DNA of 64,000 bases, from assembly GCF_004357765.1 (NCBI RefSeq), contig NZ_SMTE01000001.1:62001-126000 (forward strand). Direction: 5' to 3'. The notes beneath the pieces are model-generated. The model ran no database searches. It was not told the origin of the DNA and saw only the letters and a list, made by a program, of their open reading frames with translations. Source of the stretch: Pseudomonas putida. Its GTDB lineage: Bacteria; Pseudomonadota; Gammaproteobacteria; Pseudomonadales; Pseudomonadaceae. Below, piece by piece: positions 17,083 to 25,528 of this stretch. A program made the translations under genes and the position numbers. The stretch's first letter is position 1; each line of letters starts with the position of its first letter.

Positions 17083-17934
17083 TCACAAGCGCAGCAGGGG
17101 CTTGACCTGCTGGCCGAGGAAATCGGTGACTGCCTTGATCCGTGGAGTGCTGCGCACGTCCTCGTGCACGGCCAGCCAGATCTCGATGCTCATGGTCTGC
17201 TCGGCCGGACCGATGCTCTCGAGACCATGTTCCTCGGCCATGAACGCCGGTAGACAGGCGATGCCGATACCGCCGGCGGCGGCCTGGGCCTGAATACGCA
17301 GGTCGTTGCTTTGCAGGGCGAAGGGGGCGTGTCCGGTCTGTTCCAACAACCATTGCTGCTGTGGCGACTTCGCCTGGGAGGCATCGTAGCCGATATAGCG
17401 CGGTGTACAGGCGCAGCGCAGATATTCAGGGGCAGCGTAGAGGCGGTAGTCCAGCTGGCCGAGCAGGCTGGCCACCAAAGTGGGCTCGCTGGGGCGGGTC
17501 AACGCTACGCTGATGTCCGCTTCGCGCCGAACCAGTGACGCACGTGATTTGCTACCTACCAACTGCAGGCGCAGGCGTGGGTAGCGGCGATACAACTCGC
17601 CCAGACGACGGGCGATGATGCTGCCCAGCAGGGCGGGTGGTGCCGACAGCACCACTTCGCCCTCGACTTGTTGCTGACCGGCACTGGCGAAATGCTCAAC
17701 GGCGAAGGAACCTTGCGCCATCTGCTCGGCCAGTTCGGCCAGCCGATGGCCTTGTTCGGTCAGGTCGTAGGCCCTGGGGCGGCGATCCACCAGCTTGAGG
17801 TTGAGCGCCGCTTCCAGTGCCGCGATGCGTCGAGCGACGGTGGCATGGTCGACCCCCAGCACTTTGGCAGCAGCCGAGAGTGAACCGCTGCGTGTGAACG
17901 CGTTGAAGTGACGTAGATCTTCCCAATCGAACAT
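17083..17934 (-). CDS. LysR-family transcriptional regulator
   Basis: A 283-residue LysR regulator. The HTH lies at about residues 3-60 (FDWEDLRHFNAFTRSGSLSA, VDHATVARRIAALEAAL), followed by the effector domain with LSAPPALLGSIIARRLGELY. The start at 17934 gives the standard LysR N-terminus and has AGAGG upstream; a longer frame upstream is GC-biased non-coding sequence. It is transcribed toward the aldo/keto reductase gene rather than divergently from it. The FGGY kinase gene ends 70 bp upstream. Target genes are unknown. Confidence 0.88.
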   Translation of the reverse strand: MFDWEDLRHFNAFTRSGSLSAAAKVLGVDHATVARRIAALEAALNLKLVDRRPRAYDLTEQGHRLAELAEQMAQGSFAVEHFASAGQQQVEGEVVLSAPPALLGSIIARRLGELYRRYPRLRLQLVGSKSRASLVRREADISVALTRPSEPTLVASLLGQLDYRLYAAPEYLRCACTPRYIGYDASQAKSPQQQWLLEQTGHAPFALQSNDLRIQAQAAAGGIGIACLPAFMAEEHGLESIGPAEQTMSIEIWLAVHEDVRSTPRIKAVTDFLGQQVKPLLRL

Positions 17935-18004
17935 GGCTGGCCTCTGTTGTACCCCCGCATGGTACTGATGGGGGGCTCGGTAGGCCAGCCAGACAGGGCC
18001 AGGC

Positions 18005-19603
18005 TCACGCGTCGATCGGGGCGGGGGCCTTGGTGCATGGCGGTGCAGTGCAGGGGCGCGGAGCCTGGCGTAGTTGCGCCAGGTCATGCATGCTCGGCTT
18101 CAATGCCGGGTAGAGGTTGCAGTAGACGTCGTACAGCCGGTCGTAGGTGCGCCGGTTGGCTGGATCAGGCTTGGCACGAGGACACAGGGTCCGCCAGTTC
18201 CGCACCTGTTCCAGGTTGCTGATCTCGCCGATGGCCAGTGCTGCGAGCATGGCGCCGCCCAGAGGTGCTTCGACGGCCTGTTCGATGGTCATGACGGGGT
18301 AGCCGGTGATGTCGGCGATGATCTGCATCCACAAGTCCGACGCTGCGGCGCCACCGACCACGATCAGCTCAGGGTCCAGACGCACGGCTGCCTGTTGCCC
18401 GCGCTCCATATTGTGGCGCAAGGCGAATGCCAGGCCTTCGAGCACTGCGCGGTAGAGATGGGCCTTGGTATGGAACAAGGACAGCCCGACGTAGGCGCCA
18501 CTGGCCTGGGCGTCCCAGACCGGGCTGCGCTCGCCCATCAGGTAGGGCAGGAACACCAGGCCGTCAGCGCCAGCCGGCGTGTTGGCAGCCTCGCGTTCCA
18601 TCAACTGGTGCACCTCGACGCCGGGCGACAACGCCGCCGTCTGTTTCTCCTGTGTGCAGAACTGGTCGCGGAACCAGCTGACCGAAGCACCCGTGGCGAT
18701 GGCGCCACCGAACATGTAGATGTTATCGGCAGGGTTGTGCACGTAGGGCATGCTGACCAGGCCCAGCCTGGCGTCGGTCTGCCGATTGATGAAGCCCCAG
18801 CACATACTGGTGCCCATCATCGCCACATGGTTGCCCGGCTCGATCACCCCGGCAGCCAGGGTCGCCATGGCCGCATCGACGCCACCGGCCACCACCGCTG
18901 TACCGGGCGCCAGGCCTAGGCGTGTGGCGGCGGCCGGGGTGAGGCCGCCGACGATTTCGCTGGAATCGACCAACCGCTGCGGCATCAATGCCGGGTCGAT
19001 GCCCAAAGCATCCATCAACTCGATCGACCAGGTGCGCGTACGAATGTCGTACACCCCGCCGATGTTGCCGGCCGAGCTGTGATCCACTGCCAGTTCGCCG
19101 GTCAGGTGATATTGCACATAGCTGTTGGGCGGCAGTAGGTATCGCGTGCGCGCCCAGACTTCGGGCTGGTTGCGCTTGATCCAGAGCATCTTGGTGAAGC
19201 CATGGTAGCTGTCGACGCCATTGCCACTGATGGCTTGCAGTCGTTCCAGATCGATGTGCTGGCGAACCCACTCGGTTTCGGCGGTAGCGCGGCGATCCAT
19301 CCAGATCAGGCAGGGGTGCAGCGGTCGGATGTCGCCATCCACCGGGATTCCAGAGCCACCGTACAGGCTGCTGACGCAAATGGCTTTGATTTCGTTGGCA
19401 GGTACATGGCTTTGCGCGACCACTTCGGCGATGGTCGCGTGGACGGCATCGAGCCATACGTCCGGCCATTGTTCGGCCCACAGTGGATAAGGTTGTTCGA
19501 CCTGGTAGGCGATCGACGCCTGGGCCAGGATGGCGCCTTTGGTCGAAGTCAGCAGGGCTTTTGTGCTTTGCGTACCGATATCGACGCCGATCACGTAGGT
19601 CAT
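18005..19603 (-). CDS. FGGY-family carbohydrate kinase
   Basis: A 532-residue kinase of the glycerol/xylulose/ribulose kinase family. The N-terminal ATPase-fold motif VIGVDIGTQSTKALL is followed by the sugar-binding domain (WMDRRATAETEW) and the C-terminal domain with GVDAAMATLAAGVIEPG, MGTSMCWGFI, EGLAFALRHNMERG and VVGGAAASDLWMQIIAD. The start at 19603 has GAGGCC-TTGAGC upstream. It phosphorylates a ketose or polyol, probably the product of the SDR at 21010. It is divergent from lacI, and two LacI operators lie between them. ACAACAACAA in the leader (19629-19638) is a possible Hfq/Crc site. D-xylulose, D-ribulose and other pentuloses remain open. Confidence 0.85.
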   Translation of the reverse strand: MTYVIGVDIGTQSTKALLTSTKGAILAQASIAYQVEQPYPLWAEQWPDVWLDAVHATIAEVVAQSHVPANEIKAICVSSLYGGSGIPVDGDIRPLHPCLIWMDRRATAETEWVRQHIDLERLQAISGNGVDSYHGFTKMLWIKRNQPEVWARTRYLLPPNSYVQYHLTGELAVDHSSAGNIGGVYDIRTRTWSIELMDALGIDPALMPQRLVDSSEIVGGLTPAAATRLGLAPGTAVVAGGVDAAMATLAAGVIEPGNHVAMMGTSMCWGFINRQTDARLGLVSMPYVHNPADNIYMFGGAIATGASVSWFRDQFCTQEKQTAALSPGVEVHQLMEREAANTPAGADGLVFLPYLMGERSPVWDAQASGAYVGLSLFHTKAHLYRAVLEGLAFALRHNMERGQQAAVRLDPELIVVGGAAASDLWMQIIADITGYPVMTIEQAVEAPLGGAMLAALAIGEISNLEQVRNWRTLCPRAKPDPANRRTYDRLYDVYCNLYPALKPSMHDLAQLRQAPRPCTAPPCTKAPAPIDA

Positions 19604-19628
19604 GCTCAAGGCCTCATTCTGCCTGGGT

Positions 19629-19638
19629 TGTTGTTGTG
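19629..19638 (-). promoter_or_regulatory. Candidate Hfq/Crc target in the kinase leader
   Basis: On the kinase mRNA this reads ACAACAACAA, matching AANAANAA, 26-35 bases before the start codon. Sugar catabolism genes are common Crc targets in Pseudomonas. The motif is short, so this is a weak call on its own. Confidence 0.35.
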
Positions 19639-19659
19639 AAATCCCGTTCGGATAGAGCA

Positions 19660-19677
19660 ATGTAGACGTTAACATTT
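19660..19677. promoter_or_regulatory. LacI-family operator 1 (FGGY kinase promoter)
   Basis: AATGTAGACGTTAACATT, an 18-bp near-palindrome with the central CG typical of LacI-family operators. It lies 57 bp upstream of the kinase start. It matches three other sites in this locus; consensus AATGTARACGTYRACATT. Confidence 0.8.
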
Positions 19678-19738
19678 CATCGATCAAAAAAACGCCCATG
19701 GCAGGAATGAGGGCGTTTGCAGGCAATCAGCACGTCAT

Positions 19739-19756
19739 GTTGTCAACGTCAACATT
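19739..19756. promoter_or_regulatory. LacI-family operator 2 (lacI promoter)
   Basis: GTTGTCAACGTCAACATT. It matches the consensus at 14 to 15 of 18 positions with the same central CG. It is centred 79 bp from operator 1 and 125 bp before the repressor start, so it fits autoregulation and a loop with operator 1. Confidence 0.75.
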
Positions 19757-19871
19757 GGCGCAAGCTAGCACAGGGGTTTTGCCATTACAATACGCCTTCC
19801 CCGAACATCCAGCGGGCCTTCCAGGCCCCGTTGATCGAGGCACGACCAAGCCAGCGCGAGAAGGAGCGGCC

Positions 19872-20870
19872 ATGAAGTCAGCAGGCAAAGCCACCATTAC
19901 CGACATCGCCCGCCGGGTCAACATGACCACGGTCACGGTGTCCCGCGCACTCAACCAGCCGGAGAAGGTGAAGAAGGAAACCCTGGCGCTGATTCTCAAG
20001 GTCGCCCGCGAGCTCAACTACGTGCCCAACGCTTTCGCCCGCAACCTGAAAAACCGCGAAAGCCGGCTGTTCGGGCTGGTGACAGCGAGCCTGGACAACC
20101 CGTTCTATGGCCAGATCATCAAGGCCATTACCCGCGAGGCCAAGAAGCGTGACTACACGCTGATGCTGTTCGATACCGACGGCTCGGCGGAGCTCGAAGC
20201 GCGGGCCGTGGACACACTGCTCAGCTACCAGGTGGCAGGCATCCTGCTGTCGACGGTATCGGACGATGAGCGCTACCAGCCGGATTACCTCGGCAAACTC
20301 GAGATGGCCGGGATTCCAGTCGTGCAGATCGACCGCAAGCTGGCCGGCGCGCCGTTCGCCGGGGTTTATCTGGACAACGAACAAAGCGGCTATCGTGGAG
20401 CCATGGCCGTGTTGGCGCAGGGCCACCGCCACCTGCTGGTGGTGGGCGGCCCGGAACACTCGGACATCACGCTGCGTCGCCTGCAAGGCATTCGGCGGGC
20501 GCTCGCCGGTTGCAGCGAGCCGGTAACCCTGGAGGTGCTTTATGGCGACTACACCCAGGCGCCGGCCTACCAGGCGGTCGGTGAGTACCTGCGTCAAGGC
20601 AAGCGCCCCGATGTGATCTACGGCCTCAATGCGCTGATCACCCTCGGCGCGCTGCAAGCGATGCGCGAGCAGGGGCTGGGTAGGGCGGACATTGCATTGT
20701 TCAGCATCGACCACGTGCATTACGCCGGCATCTATGGCGAGCCGATCCCCTGCGTCAGTCACGACAGCGTGCAGTTGGGGTTGGAAGCGATCAGCCTGTT
20801 GCTGGGCAGGATCGACGACCCCGATGCGCCATTAACCGATCGAGTGCTTGAGGGCAGGCTGGATTCCTGA
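19872..20870 (+). CDS. LacI-family transcriptional repressor
   Basis: A 332-residue LacI-type regulator. The HTH and hinge occupy residues 5-60 (ITDIARRVNMTTVTVSRALN, NYVPNAFARNLKN), followed by a periplasmic-binding-protein fold that binds the inducer. AAGGAG lies 5 bases before the ATG at 19872; the longer in-frame extension is not supported. Four identical-type operators lie at 19660, 19739, 20875 and 20943, placed to control the kinase, this gene and the downstream SDR. The inducer is probably the polyol or sugar handled by those enzymes. Confidence 0.92.
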   Translation: MKSAGKATITDIARRVNMTTVTVSRALNQPEKVKKETLALILKVARELNYVPNAFARNLKNRESRLFGLVTASLDNPFYGQIIKAITREAKKRDYTLMLFDTDGSAELEARAVDTLLSYQVAGILLSTVSDDERYQPDYLGKLEMAGIPVVQIDRKLAGAPFAGVYLDNEQSGYRGAMAVLAQGHRHLLVVGGPEHSDITLRRLQGIRRALAGCSEPVTLEVLYGDYTQAPAYQAVGEYLRQGKRPDVIYGLNALITLGALQAMREQGLGRADIALFSIDHVHYAGIYGEPIPCVSHDSVQLGLEAISLLLGRIDDPDAPLTDRVLEGRLDS

Positions 20871-20874
20871 AACG

Positions 20875-20892
20875 AATGTAGACGTTGACATT
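20875..20892. promoter_or_regulatory. LacI-family operator 3 (SDR promoter)
   Basis: AATGTAGACGTTGACATT, 17 of 18 identical to operator 1. A TTGACA hexamer at 20885-20890 lies inside the site and may be the -35 box, with an AATAAA-type -10 about 16 bp on (20907-20912). Repressor binding would then cover the promoter directly. Confidence 0.8.
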
Positions 20893-20942
20893 GGCAGCGA
20901 AGCGGCAATAAAGTCGCCCTCGCTCGGGTTTTTTGCCCCGGG

Positions 20943-20960
20943 AATGTAAACGTCAACATT
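20943..20960. promoter_or_regulatory. LacI-family operator 4 (SDR leader)
   Basis: AATGTAAACGTCAACATT, a near-perfect palindrome, centred 68 bp from operator 3 and 50 bp before the SDR start. With operator 3 it brackets the presumed transcription start. Confidence 0.8.
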
Positions 20961-21009
20961 TCTCTCAGAACAAGATCAACGACCCGCAACGCGGGCGAGG
21001 GGACATCGA

Positions 21010-21738
21010 ATGGCTAATGAATTGGAAGGCAAGGTTGCGGCGGTAACCGGTGCGGCATCCGGTATCGGCCTGGCGACCACGGAGGCGATGATAGCCGCCG
21101 GCGCTTACGTGGTGCTGGTCGATCGCGACGAGGCCGCATTGGCGCGGGCCTGCGAGCGCCTGGGAGAGGCAGCGGTGCCGCTGCACATTGATCTGCTCGA
21201 TCCCGACAGTTGCGCGACGTTGTTGCCGGGAGTGCTGGAGCGAGCAGGCAAGCTTGACATCCTCTACGCCAACGCCGGTTGCTACCTCGGTGGCGATGTT
21301 GCCGAAGCCGATCCGGCCGCCATCGACCGCATGCTCAACCTCAACGTCAATGCCGTGATCAAAAACGTACGGGATGTGTTGCCGCACATGATCGAGCGGG
21401 GCACCGGCGACATCGTGGTCACCGGATCGGTAGCGGGGCACTTTCCGGTGTCCTGGGAGCCGGTGTATTCAGCGTCCAAATGGGCGGTCAATTGCTTCGT
21501 GCAGACGGTCCGCCGCCAGGTGAACACCAAGGGTGTGCGTGTCGGTGCCGTCTCACCTGGCCCTGTGGTGAGCCCGCTGCTGGCCGATTGGCCAGCGGAA
21601 AACCTGGCCAAGGCCAAAGCCAACGGTACGTTGATCGAACCGCAGGCGGTGGCCGATGCCGTGATGTACATGCTGACCCGTCCGCGCAACGTCACCATTC
21701 GCGACATGGTCGTGTTGCCCTCGGCTTTCGACATGTAG
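21010..21738 (+). CDS. Short-chain dehydrogenase, polyol (ribitol/sorbitol) dehydrogenase type
   Basis: A 242-residue classical SDR. NAD-binding TGAASGIG is at about 14-21, NAG at about 88-90, and the catalytic Ser-Tyr-Lys is seen in GSVAG and VYSASKWA. GAGGGG precedes the ATG. The sequence resembles ribitol/sorbitol dehydrogenases, which oxidise a polyol to a ketose. The pairing with an FGGY kinase and shared LacI operators suggests polyol to ketose to ketose phosphate. No dedicated transporter is seen in the locus. Exact polyol unknown. Confidence 0.85.
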   Translation: MANELEGKVAAVTGAASGIGLATTEAMIAAGAYVVLVDRDEAALARACERLGEAAVPLHIDLLDPDSCATLLPGVLERAGKLDILYANAGCYLGGDVAEADPAAIDRMLNLNVNAVIKNVRDVLPHMIERGTGDIVVTGSVAGHFPVSWEPVYSASKWAVNCFVQTVRRQVNTKGVRVGAVSPGPVVSPLLADWPAENLAKAKANGTLIEPQAVADAVMYMLTRPRNVTIRDMVVLPSAFDM

Positions 21739-21756
21739 AGCCCGCCAGGGCGGGCT
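21739..21756. terminator. Short GC hairpin between convergent genes
   Basis: AGCCCGCC-AG-GGCGGGCT directly after the SDR stop codon, an 8-bp perfect stem (a 7-bp stem with a 4-base loop in practice). No U-run follows. It probably ends the SDR transcript. Confidence 0.5.
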
Positions 21757-21805
21757 GGTGCCCATCGGCGAGGGCGTGGATCACACCATGTGATGCCGAG
21801 CGAAA

Positions 21806-22993
21806 TCACGCCCCGCCTTTCATACGCCGTGCAACCAGGAACAAGGCCAGGCCCGCCAATGCCGTAGCGGCACCGATATAGCCGGTACTGGTCCAGCCCA
21901 GGCCGGCGCTGATGGCCATGCCACCGAACCAGGGACCGAGGGCATTGGCCAGGTTGAATGCAGCGTGATTGGATGCCGCGGCAAGGCTGGGGGCCTCGTG
22001 AGCGATGTCCATCAGGCGGATCTGCAGCGGCGCGGCCAGGGCGATCATGGTGCCGACCAGGGCGATACCCAGCAGTAGCGACCACAGATTGTGGGCGGCA
22101 AACGGGAAGAACAGCAGCACTGCCGTGGACCACACCAGTACCACGCCCACGGCGCGGAACTGCAGGGTGTCGAAGAGCTTGCCACCGGCAATGTTGCCAA
22201 TGATGCCGCCGAGACCGAATGCGGCCAGGCCGAACGGAATCCACTGAGGCGCAGCCTGGGTCACTTCCAGCATGGTCGGGGCCAGGTAGCTGAACACGCA
22301 GAACATCCCGGCAAAGCCGATGGCAGCGATGGACAGCGCCATCCACACTTGCGGCAGGCGGAAGGCCTGGAGTTCCTTGCGTGGGTCGCTGCGGACCTCG
22401 TCATGGGGCTGGGGCACGTAGCGCCAGACGGAAGCGATGGTGCACACGGCGATCAGCCCCACCAGCAAGAAGGCTGAGCGCCAGCCGAAGAACTGGCCGA
22501 GGAAGGTCGCGATCGGGTTGCCCAGCAGCATGGCCAAGGTCAAGCCCATCATCACCCGGGCCACGGCGCCGGCGCGTTGCCCGCTGGGCACCATGCTCGA
22601 GGCCACCACCGCAGCGATGCCGAAATAGGCGCCATGGGGTAGGCCGCTGATGAAGCGGAAGGCCACCAGGCCGAAGTAGGAAGGGGCTATGGCGGTGGCC
22701 AGGTTGCCGATGGCATACAGGGCCATGAGCAGGAGCAGCATGTGCTTGCGCAGCAGCTTGGCGCCGAGGATGGCCAGCGCTGGCGCACCGACCATCACGC
22801 CCAGGGCATAAGCGCTGATCGCGTGGCCGACCTGGGGCTCGGTCAGGTTCAGGTTGTGGGCGATATCGGGCATCAAACCCATGATGGAAAATTCGCCGGT
22901 GCCAATAGCGAAGCTTCCAAGGGCCATGGCGGCCTCCATCTTCGCCACCGTGCTCCTGGAAGGGGTGAGCGGCGGCGCTTCATGAACTGACAT
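21806..22993 (-). CDS. MFS transporter, AraJ/YdhP-like drug or sugar exporter
   Basis: A 395-residue carrier with 12 predicted helices. The N-terminal FAIGTGEFSIMGLMPDIA is characteristic of the DHA1 AraJ/YdhP/PbuE group, and FRFISGLPHGAYFGIAAVVA contains motif C-like glycines. The start at 22993 is chosen as the first ATG giving the normal N-terminus; a longer upstream frame is possible but unlike the family. It is convergent with the SDR and divergent from the GGT-family gene. Substrate unknown; such proteins export sugars, purines or drugs. Confidence 0.85.
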   Translation of the reverse strand: MSVHEAPPLTPSRSTVAKMEAAMALGSFAIGTGEFSIMGLMPDIAHNLNLTEPQVGHAISAYALGVMVGAPALAILGAKLLRKHMLLLLMALYAIGNLATAIAPSYFGLVAFRFISGLPHGAYFGIAAVVASSMVPSGQRAGAVARVMMGLTLAMLLGNPIATFLGQFFGWRSAFLLVGLIAVCTIASVWRYVPQPHDEVRSDPRKELQAFRLPQVWMALSIAAIGFAGMFCVFSYLAPTMLEVTQAAPQWIPFGLAAFGLGGIIGNIAGGKLFDTLQFRAVGVVLVWSTAVLLFFPFAAHNLWSLLLGIALVGTMIALAAPLQIRLMDIAHEAPSLAAASNHAAFNLANALGPWFGGMAISAGLGWTSTGYIGAATALAGLALFLVARRMKGGA

Positions 22994-23166
22994 CAGAATC
23001 CTCAAAGTAATACGCTGAAACAATAAAGCGCTGATTCTAGACGCTTCGCGCCGGGCCCGTCGAGGTAGCGATCCGGGCATCGACGCCAAGGCGTCCCAGG
23101 TGATAACGCAGGTGTTTTCGCAGTGCTCCCGACAGGAGCAAGGTGCATTCGGGAACGATCCTTGCT

Positions 23167-23200
23167 GATTGCTAGCAATCTATCAAAAGGAGCTAGCAAT
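23167..23200. promoter_or_regulatory. Tandem GntR-type operator at the GGT-family gene
   Basis: A perfect 14-bp palindrome GATTGCTAGCAATC (23167-23180) is followed 21 bp centre-to-centre by a half-degenerate copy AGCTAGCAAT (23191-23200), which overlaps the ribosome-binding region and start codon. The same two-site arrangement with the same 21-bp spacing is found before the ABC operon (31295-31327). TTGCTAGCAA has the symmetry and size of GntR/FadR operators, and a GntR gene lies 1.6 kb downstream. Confidence 0.75.
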
Positions 23201-24758
23201 GGACCATTCCCTGGTTGCCCACTCTCGTGGCGGCGTATTGTGTACCCCGCATCCGCTTGCAAGCGCGGCAGGCCTTGAGGTGCTGGACGGCGGTGGTACA
23301 GCTATCGACGCGATGTTGGCCGCAAGTGCAGTGCTGGCAGCGGTCTATCCACACATGACCGGTGTGGGCGGCGATGCACTGTGGCTGCTCCACGACGACC
23401 AGGTGCGCACCATTATCGGGATCGGCCAGGCCGGCACGCGCCTGCCACAACAAGGCACAATCGGTCTGCGCGGCCCCGCTTCGGTCGCGACGACCGCGGG
23501 AGCCATGGCCAGTTGGGTACAGGCCAAGGCCCTCAGTGAGCACTGGGGCTCGCGGATGAACTGGAGCGATCTGCTTGGCGGTGCAGTGGCGTTGGCCCGT
23601 GAAGGGGTGCAGGTGTCGGCATCGCAGTTGTTCTGGCAGGGCCAGCGGACCAGTCTGATCGAGCGCCTGCCCAGTCTGCACGCCCTGTGCAAGACCGAAG
23701 GGCGCTTGCTGCAGGCGGGTGATCGGCTGCGTCAGCCAGCACTGGCCAACAGCTTGGAACAGCTAGCCCGGCGCGGGCCGCAAGACTTCTACCAAGGCGA
23801 GTTGGCAGAAGCCTTCGGTGCGGCGTTCGCCGATCTGGGCTGCGGCCTGACCGTCGATGACCTGCGCGCCACCCAGGCGCACTGGGCTGAGCCGATCTCC
23901 GTACGCTACCGCGGTGGCCGGCTGTACAACGTCGCGCCGCCTTGCCAGGGACTGTACACGCTGCGCGCCATGGCGGCGTTGAACAGCCAGGAACTGGGTG
24001 AAAATGGCTCGTCACGCTACTACCACCTGCTGGTCGAGGCGATCAAGCAGGGGCTGCTGCAACGCAACCAGCAGTTGCATGATCCACTGAGCAGCAGTTG
24101 GGATTTCAATGATGCCCTGATGCAGCCCACCTCAGCCCTCGACGCAGAGCATGCTGCCCCCTGGGCCGAGCCGAGCCAACCTGCCGACACGGTGTGGATG
24201 GCCGCCTGTGATCGTGAAGGCCGCAGTGCCTGCCTGATCCAGAGCCTTTTCCACGATTTCGGCTCAGGTTGCGTCCTGGGTGATACCGGCATCCTCTGGC
24301 ACAACCGAGCGGCAGGCTTCAGTTCACAGCCTGGCCATGTCAATGCCTGGGCGCCTGGCAAACGCCCGGCACACACGCTCAACCCATCGGCCTACCTGGG
24401 TGACGACGGTCGTCGCTGGTTCTTTGGCACCCAGGGGGGGGATGGTCAACCGCAGACCCAGATGGTGATCGCCAGCCAGCTGATCGACTTTCAGCAACCT
24501 GCTGCAGCGGCTTTGCGTGCGCCGCGTTTCCTGCTCGGGCGGAGCTTTTTCGACAGCACCGACAACCTCAAGCTGGAGGCGGATGTGGGCGCCAGCGTTA
24601 TGCAGGAATTGGCTAGGCGTGGGCACGCCCTCGAAACCACACCGCCGCTCAGTCCGTTGATGGGCTTGGCCGGGGTCATCGCCATCGAACCGGGCGGCCA
24701 ACGGACCGCCGCGTACGATCCTCGTAGCCAGGGCAGTGCCCTCGGTCAGGCGAGTTGA
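23199..24758 (+). CDS. Gamma-glutamyltransferase-family N-terminal-nucleophile hydrolase (HpxW/YwrD-like)
   Basis: A 519-residue Ntn-hydrolase proenzyme of the GGT superfamily. The N-terminus has HPLASAAGLEVLDGGGTAIDAM. The predicted self-cleavage site and nucleophile is Thr331 (PADTVWMAACDREG), where classical GGT has TTHFSVVD. The DTVW form and the following SLFHDFGSGCVLGDTG resemble oxamate amidohydrolase HpxW and YwrD rather than periplasmic GGT. There is no signal peptide, so it is cytoplasmic. AAGGAG precedes ATG 23199. The gntR gene follows 74 bp later on the same strand and probably in the same transcript. It likely hydrolyses an amide imported by the converging ABC system. Confidence 0.8.
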   Translation: MDHSLVAHSRGGVLCTPHPLASAAGLEVLDGGGTAIDAMLAASAVLAAVYPHMTGVGGDALWLLHDDQVRTIIGIGQAGTRLPQQGTIGLRGPASVATTAGAMASWVQAKALSEHWGSRMNWSDLLGGAVALAREGVQVSASQLFWQGQRTSLIERLPSLHALCKTEGRLLQAGDRLRQPALANSLEQLARRGPQDFYQGELAEAFGAAFADLGCGLTVDDLRATQAHWAEPISVRYRGGRLYNVAPPCQGLYTLRAMAALNSQELGENGSSRYYHLLVEAIKQGLLQRNQQLHDPLSSSWDFNDALMQPTSALDAEHAAPWAEPSQPADTVWMAACDREGRSACLIQSLFHDFGSGCVLGDTGILWHNRAAGFSSQPGHVNAWAPGKRPAHTLNPSAYLGDDGRRWFFGTQGGDGQPQTQMVIASQLIDFQQPAAAALRAPRFLLGRSFFDSTDNLKLEADVGASVMQELARRGHALETTPPLSPLMGLAGVIAIEPGGQRTAAYDPRSQGSALGQAS

Positions 24759-24832
24759 TACGCGCCGATTGCCGCAGCATCGGGCCGGGCGGATAATGCC
24801 GGCCCAACGCGTTCGAGGGTTTCGAGGTTTCG

Positions 24833-25528
24833 ATGAAAGGCAAAGCGGTCAGCAGCAAGCAGCAGGAAGTCCAACGCATCGCCGACATGCTCGCCAAGGC
24901 CATCGCCCAACACCGGCTGCGGCCTGGCGTGCGGCTGATCGAGGCGCAGATCGTCGAAACCCTGCAGGCCAACCGTAACCATGTGCAAGCGGCGCTGCAG
25001 CGGCTGGCCATGCAGCGCATCGTCGATATCGAGCCCAACCGTGGTGCCACCGTGGCCCAGCCCAGCGCCCGCGAGGCCCGCGAAATCTTTGCCGCACGCC
25101 GCGCAGTGGAGCGGGCGATCGTCGAGGCCATCACGCCGGCACACATCGCCACGCACCAGGCGCGGATCGACCAGCACATGCGCGACGAGCGCGAGGCGAC
25201 GGCCAGCACCGATCGGCGTGCAATCGTCCGCCTGCTCAGCGACTTTCACCTGCTGCTGGGCGAGGTATGCGGCAACCAGGTGCTGTCCGATATCCTCGTC
25301 AACCTGATGGTACGCAGTTCGCTGATCGTCGCGCTGTACCAGCGTGGCGATAGCCCGCCCTGTGCTTCGGACGAACATCAGGCGGTGATCGAAGCCCTGC
25401 GCGTGGGTGACCGGGAAACGGCGGTGCGGGAAATGATCGAGCACCTCGACGAACTCGAGGGCCAACTGGCCCTCGAGGAGACGGCAGCGCCGGAAGTCAA
25501 CCTGCGTCAGGCACTGGCAGGGCTTTGA
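24833..25528 (+). CDS. GntR-family regulator, FadR/FCD type
   Basis: A 231-residue regulator with an N-terminal winged helix (about 10-75; LRPGVRLIEAQIVETLQANRN) and a C-terminal all-helical FCD ligand domain (AREIFAARRAVERAIVEAI, SDFHLLLGEVCGN, DEHQAVIEALRVGD). The FCD metal-binding Asp/His pattern appears as D...H in the DFHLLL and EHQAV segments. It is a good candidate to bind the TTGCTAGCAA pairs at 23167 and 31295. Its last 32 bp overlap the end of the convergent amidohydrolase gene. Confidence 0.87.
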   Translation: MKGKAVSSKQQEVQRIADMLAKAIAQHRLRPGVRLIEAQIVETLQANRNHVQAALQRLAMQRIVDIEPNRGATVAQPSAREAREIFAARRAVERAIVEAITPAHIATHQARIDQHMRDEREATASTDRRAIVRLLSDFHLLLGEVCGNQVLSDILVNLMVRSSLIVALYQRGDSPPCASDEHQAVIEALRVGDRETAVREMIEHLDELEGQLALEETAAPEVNLRQALAGL

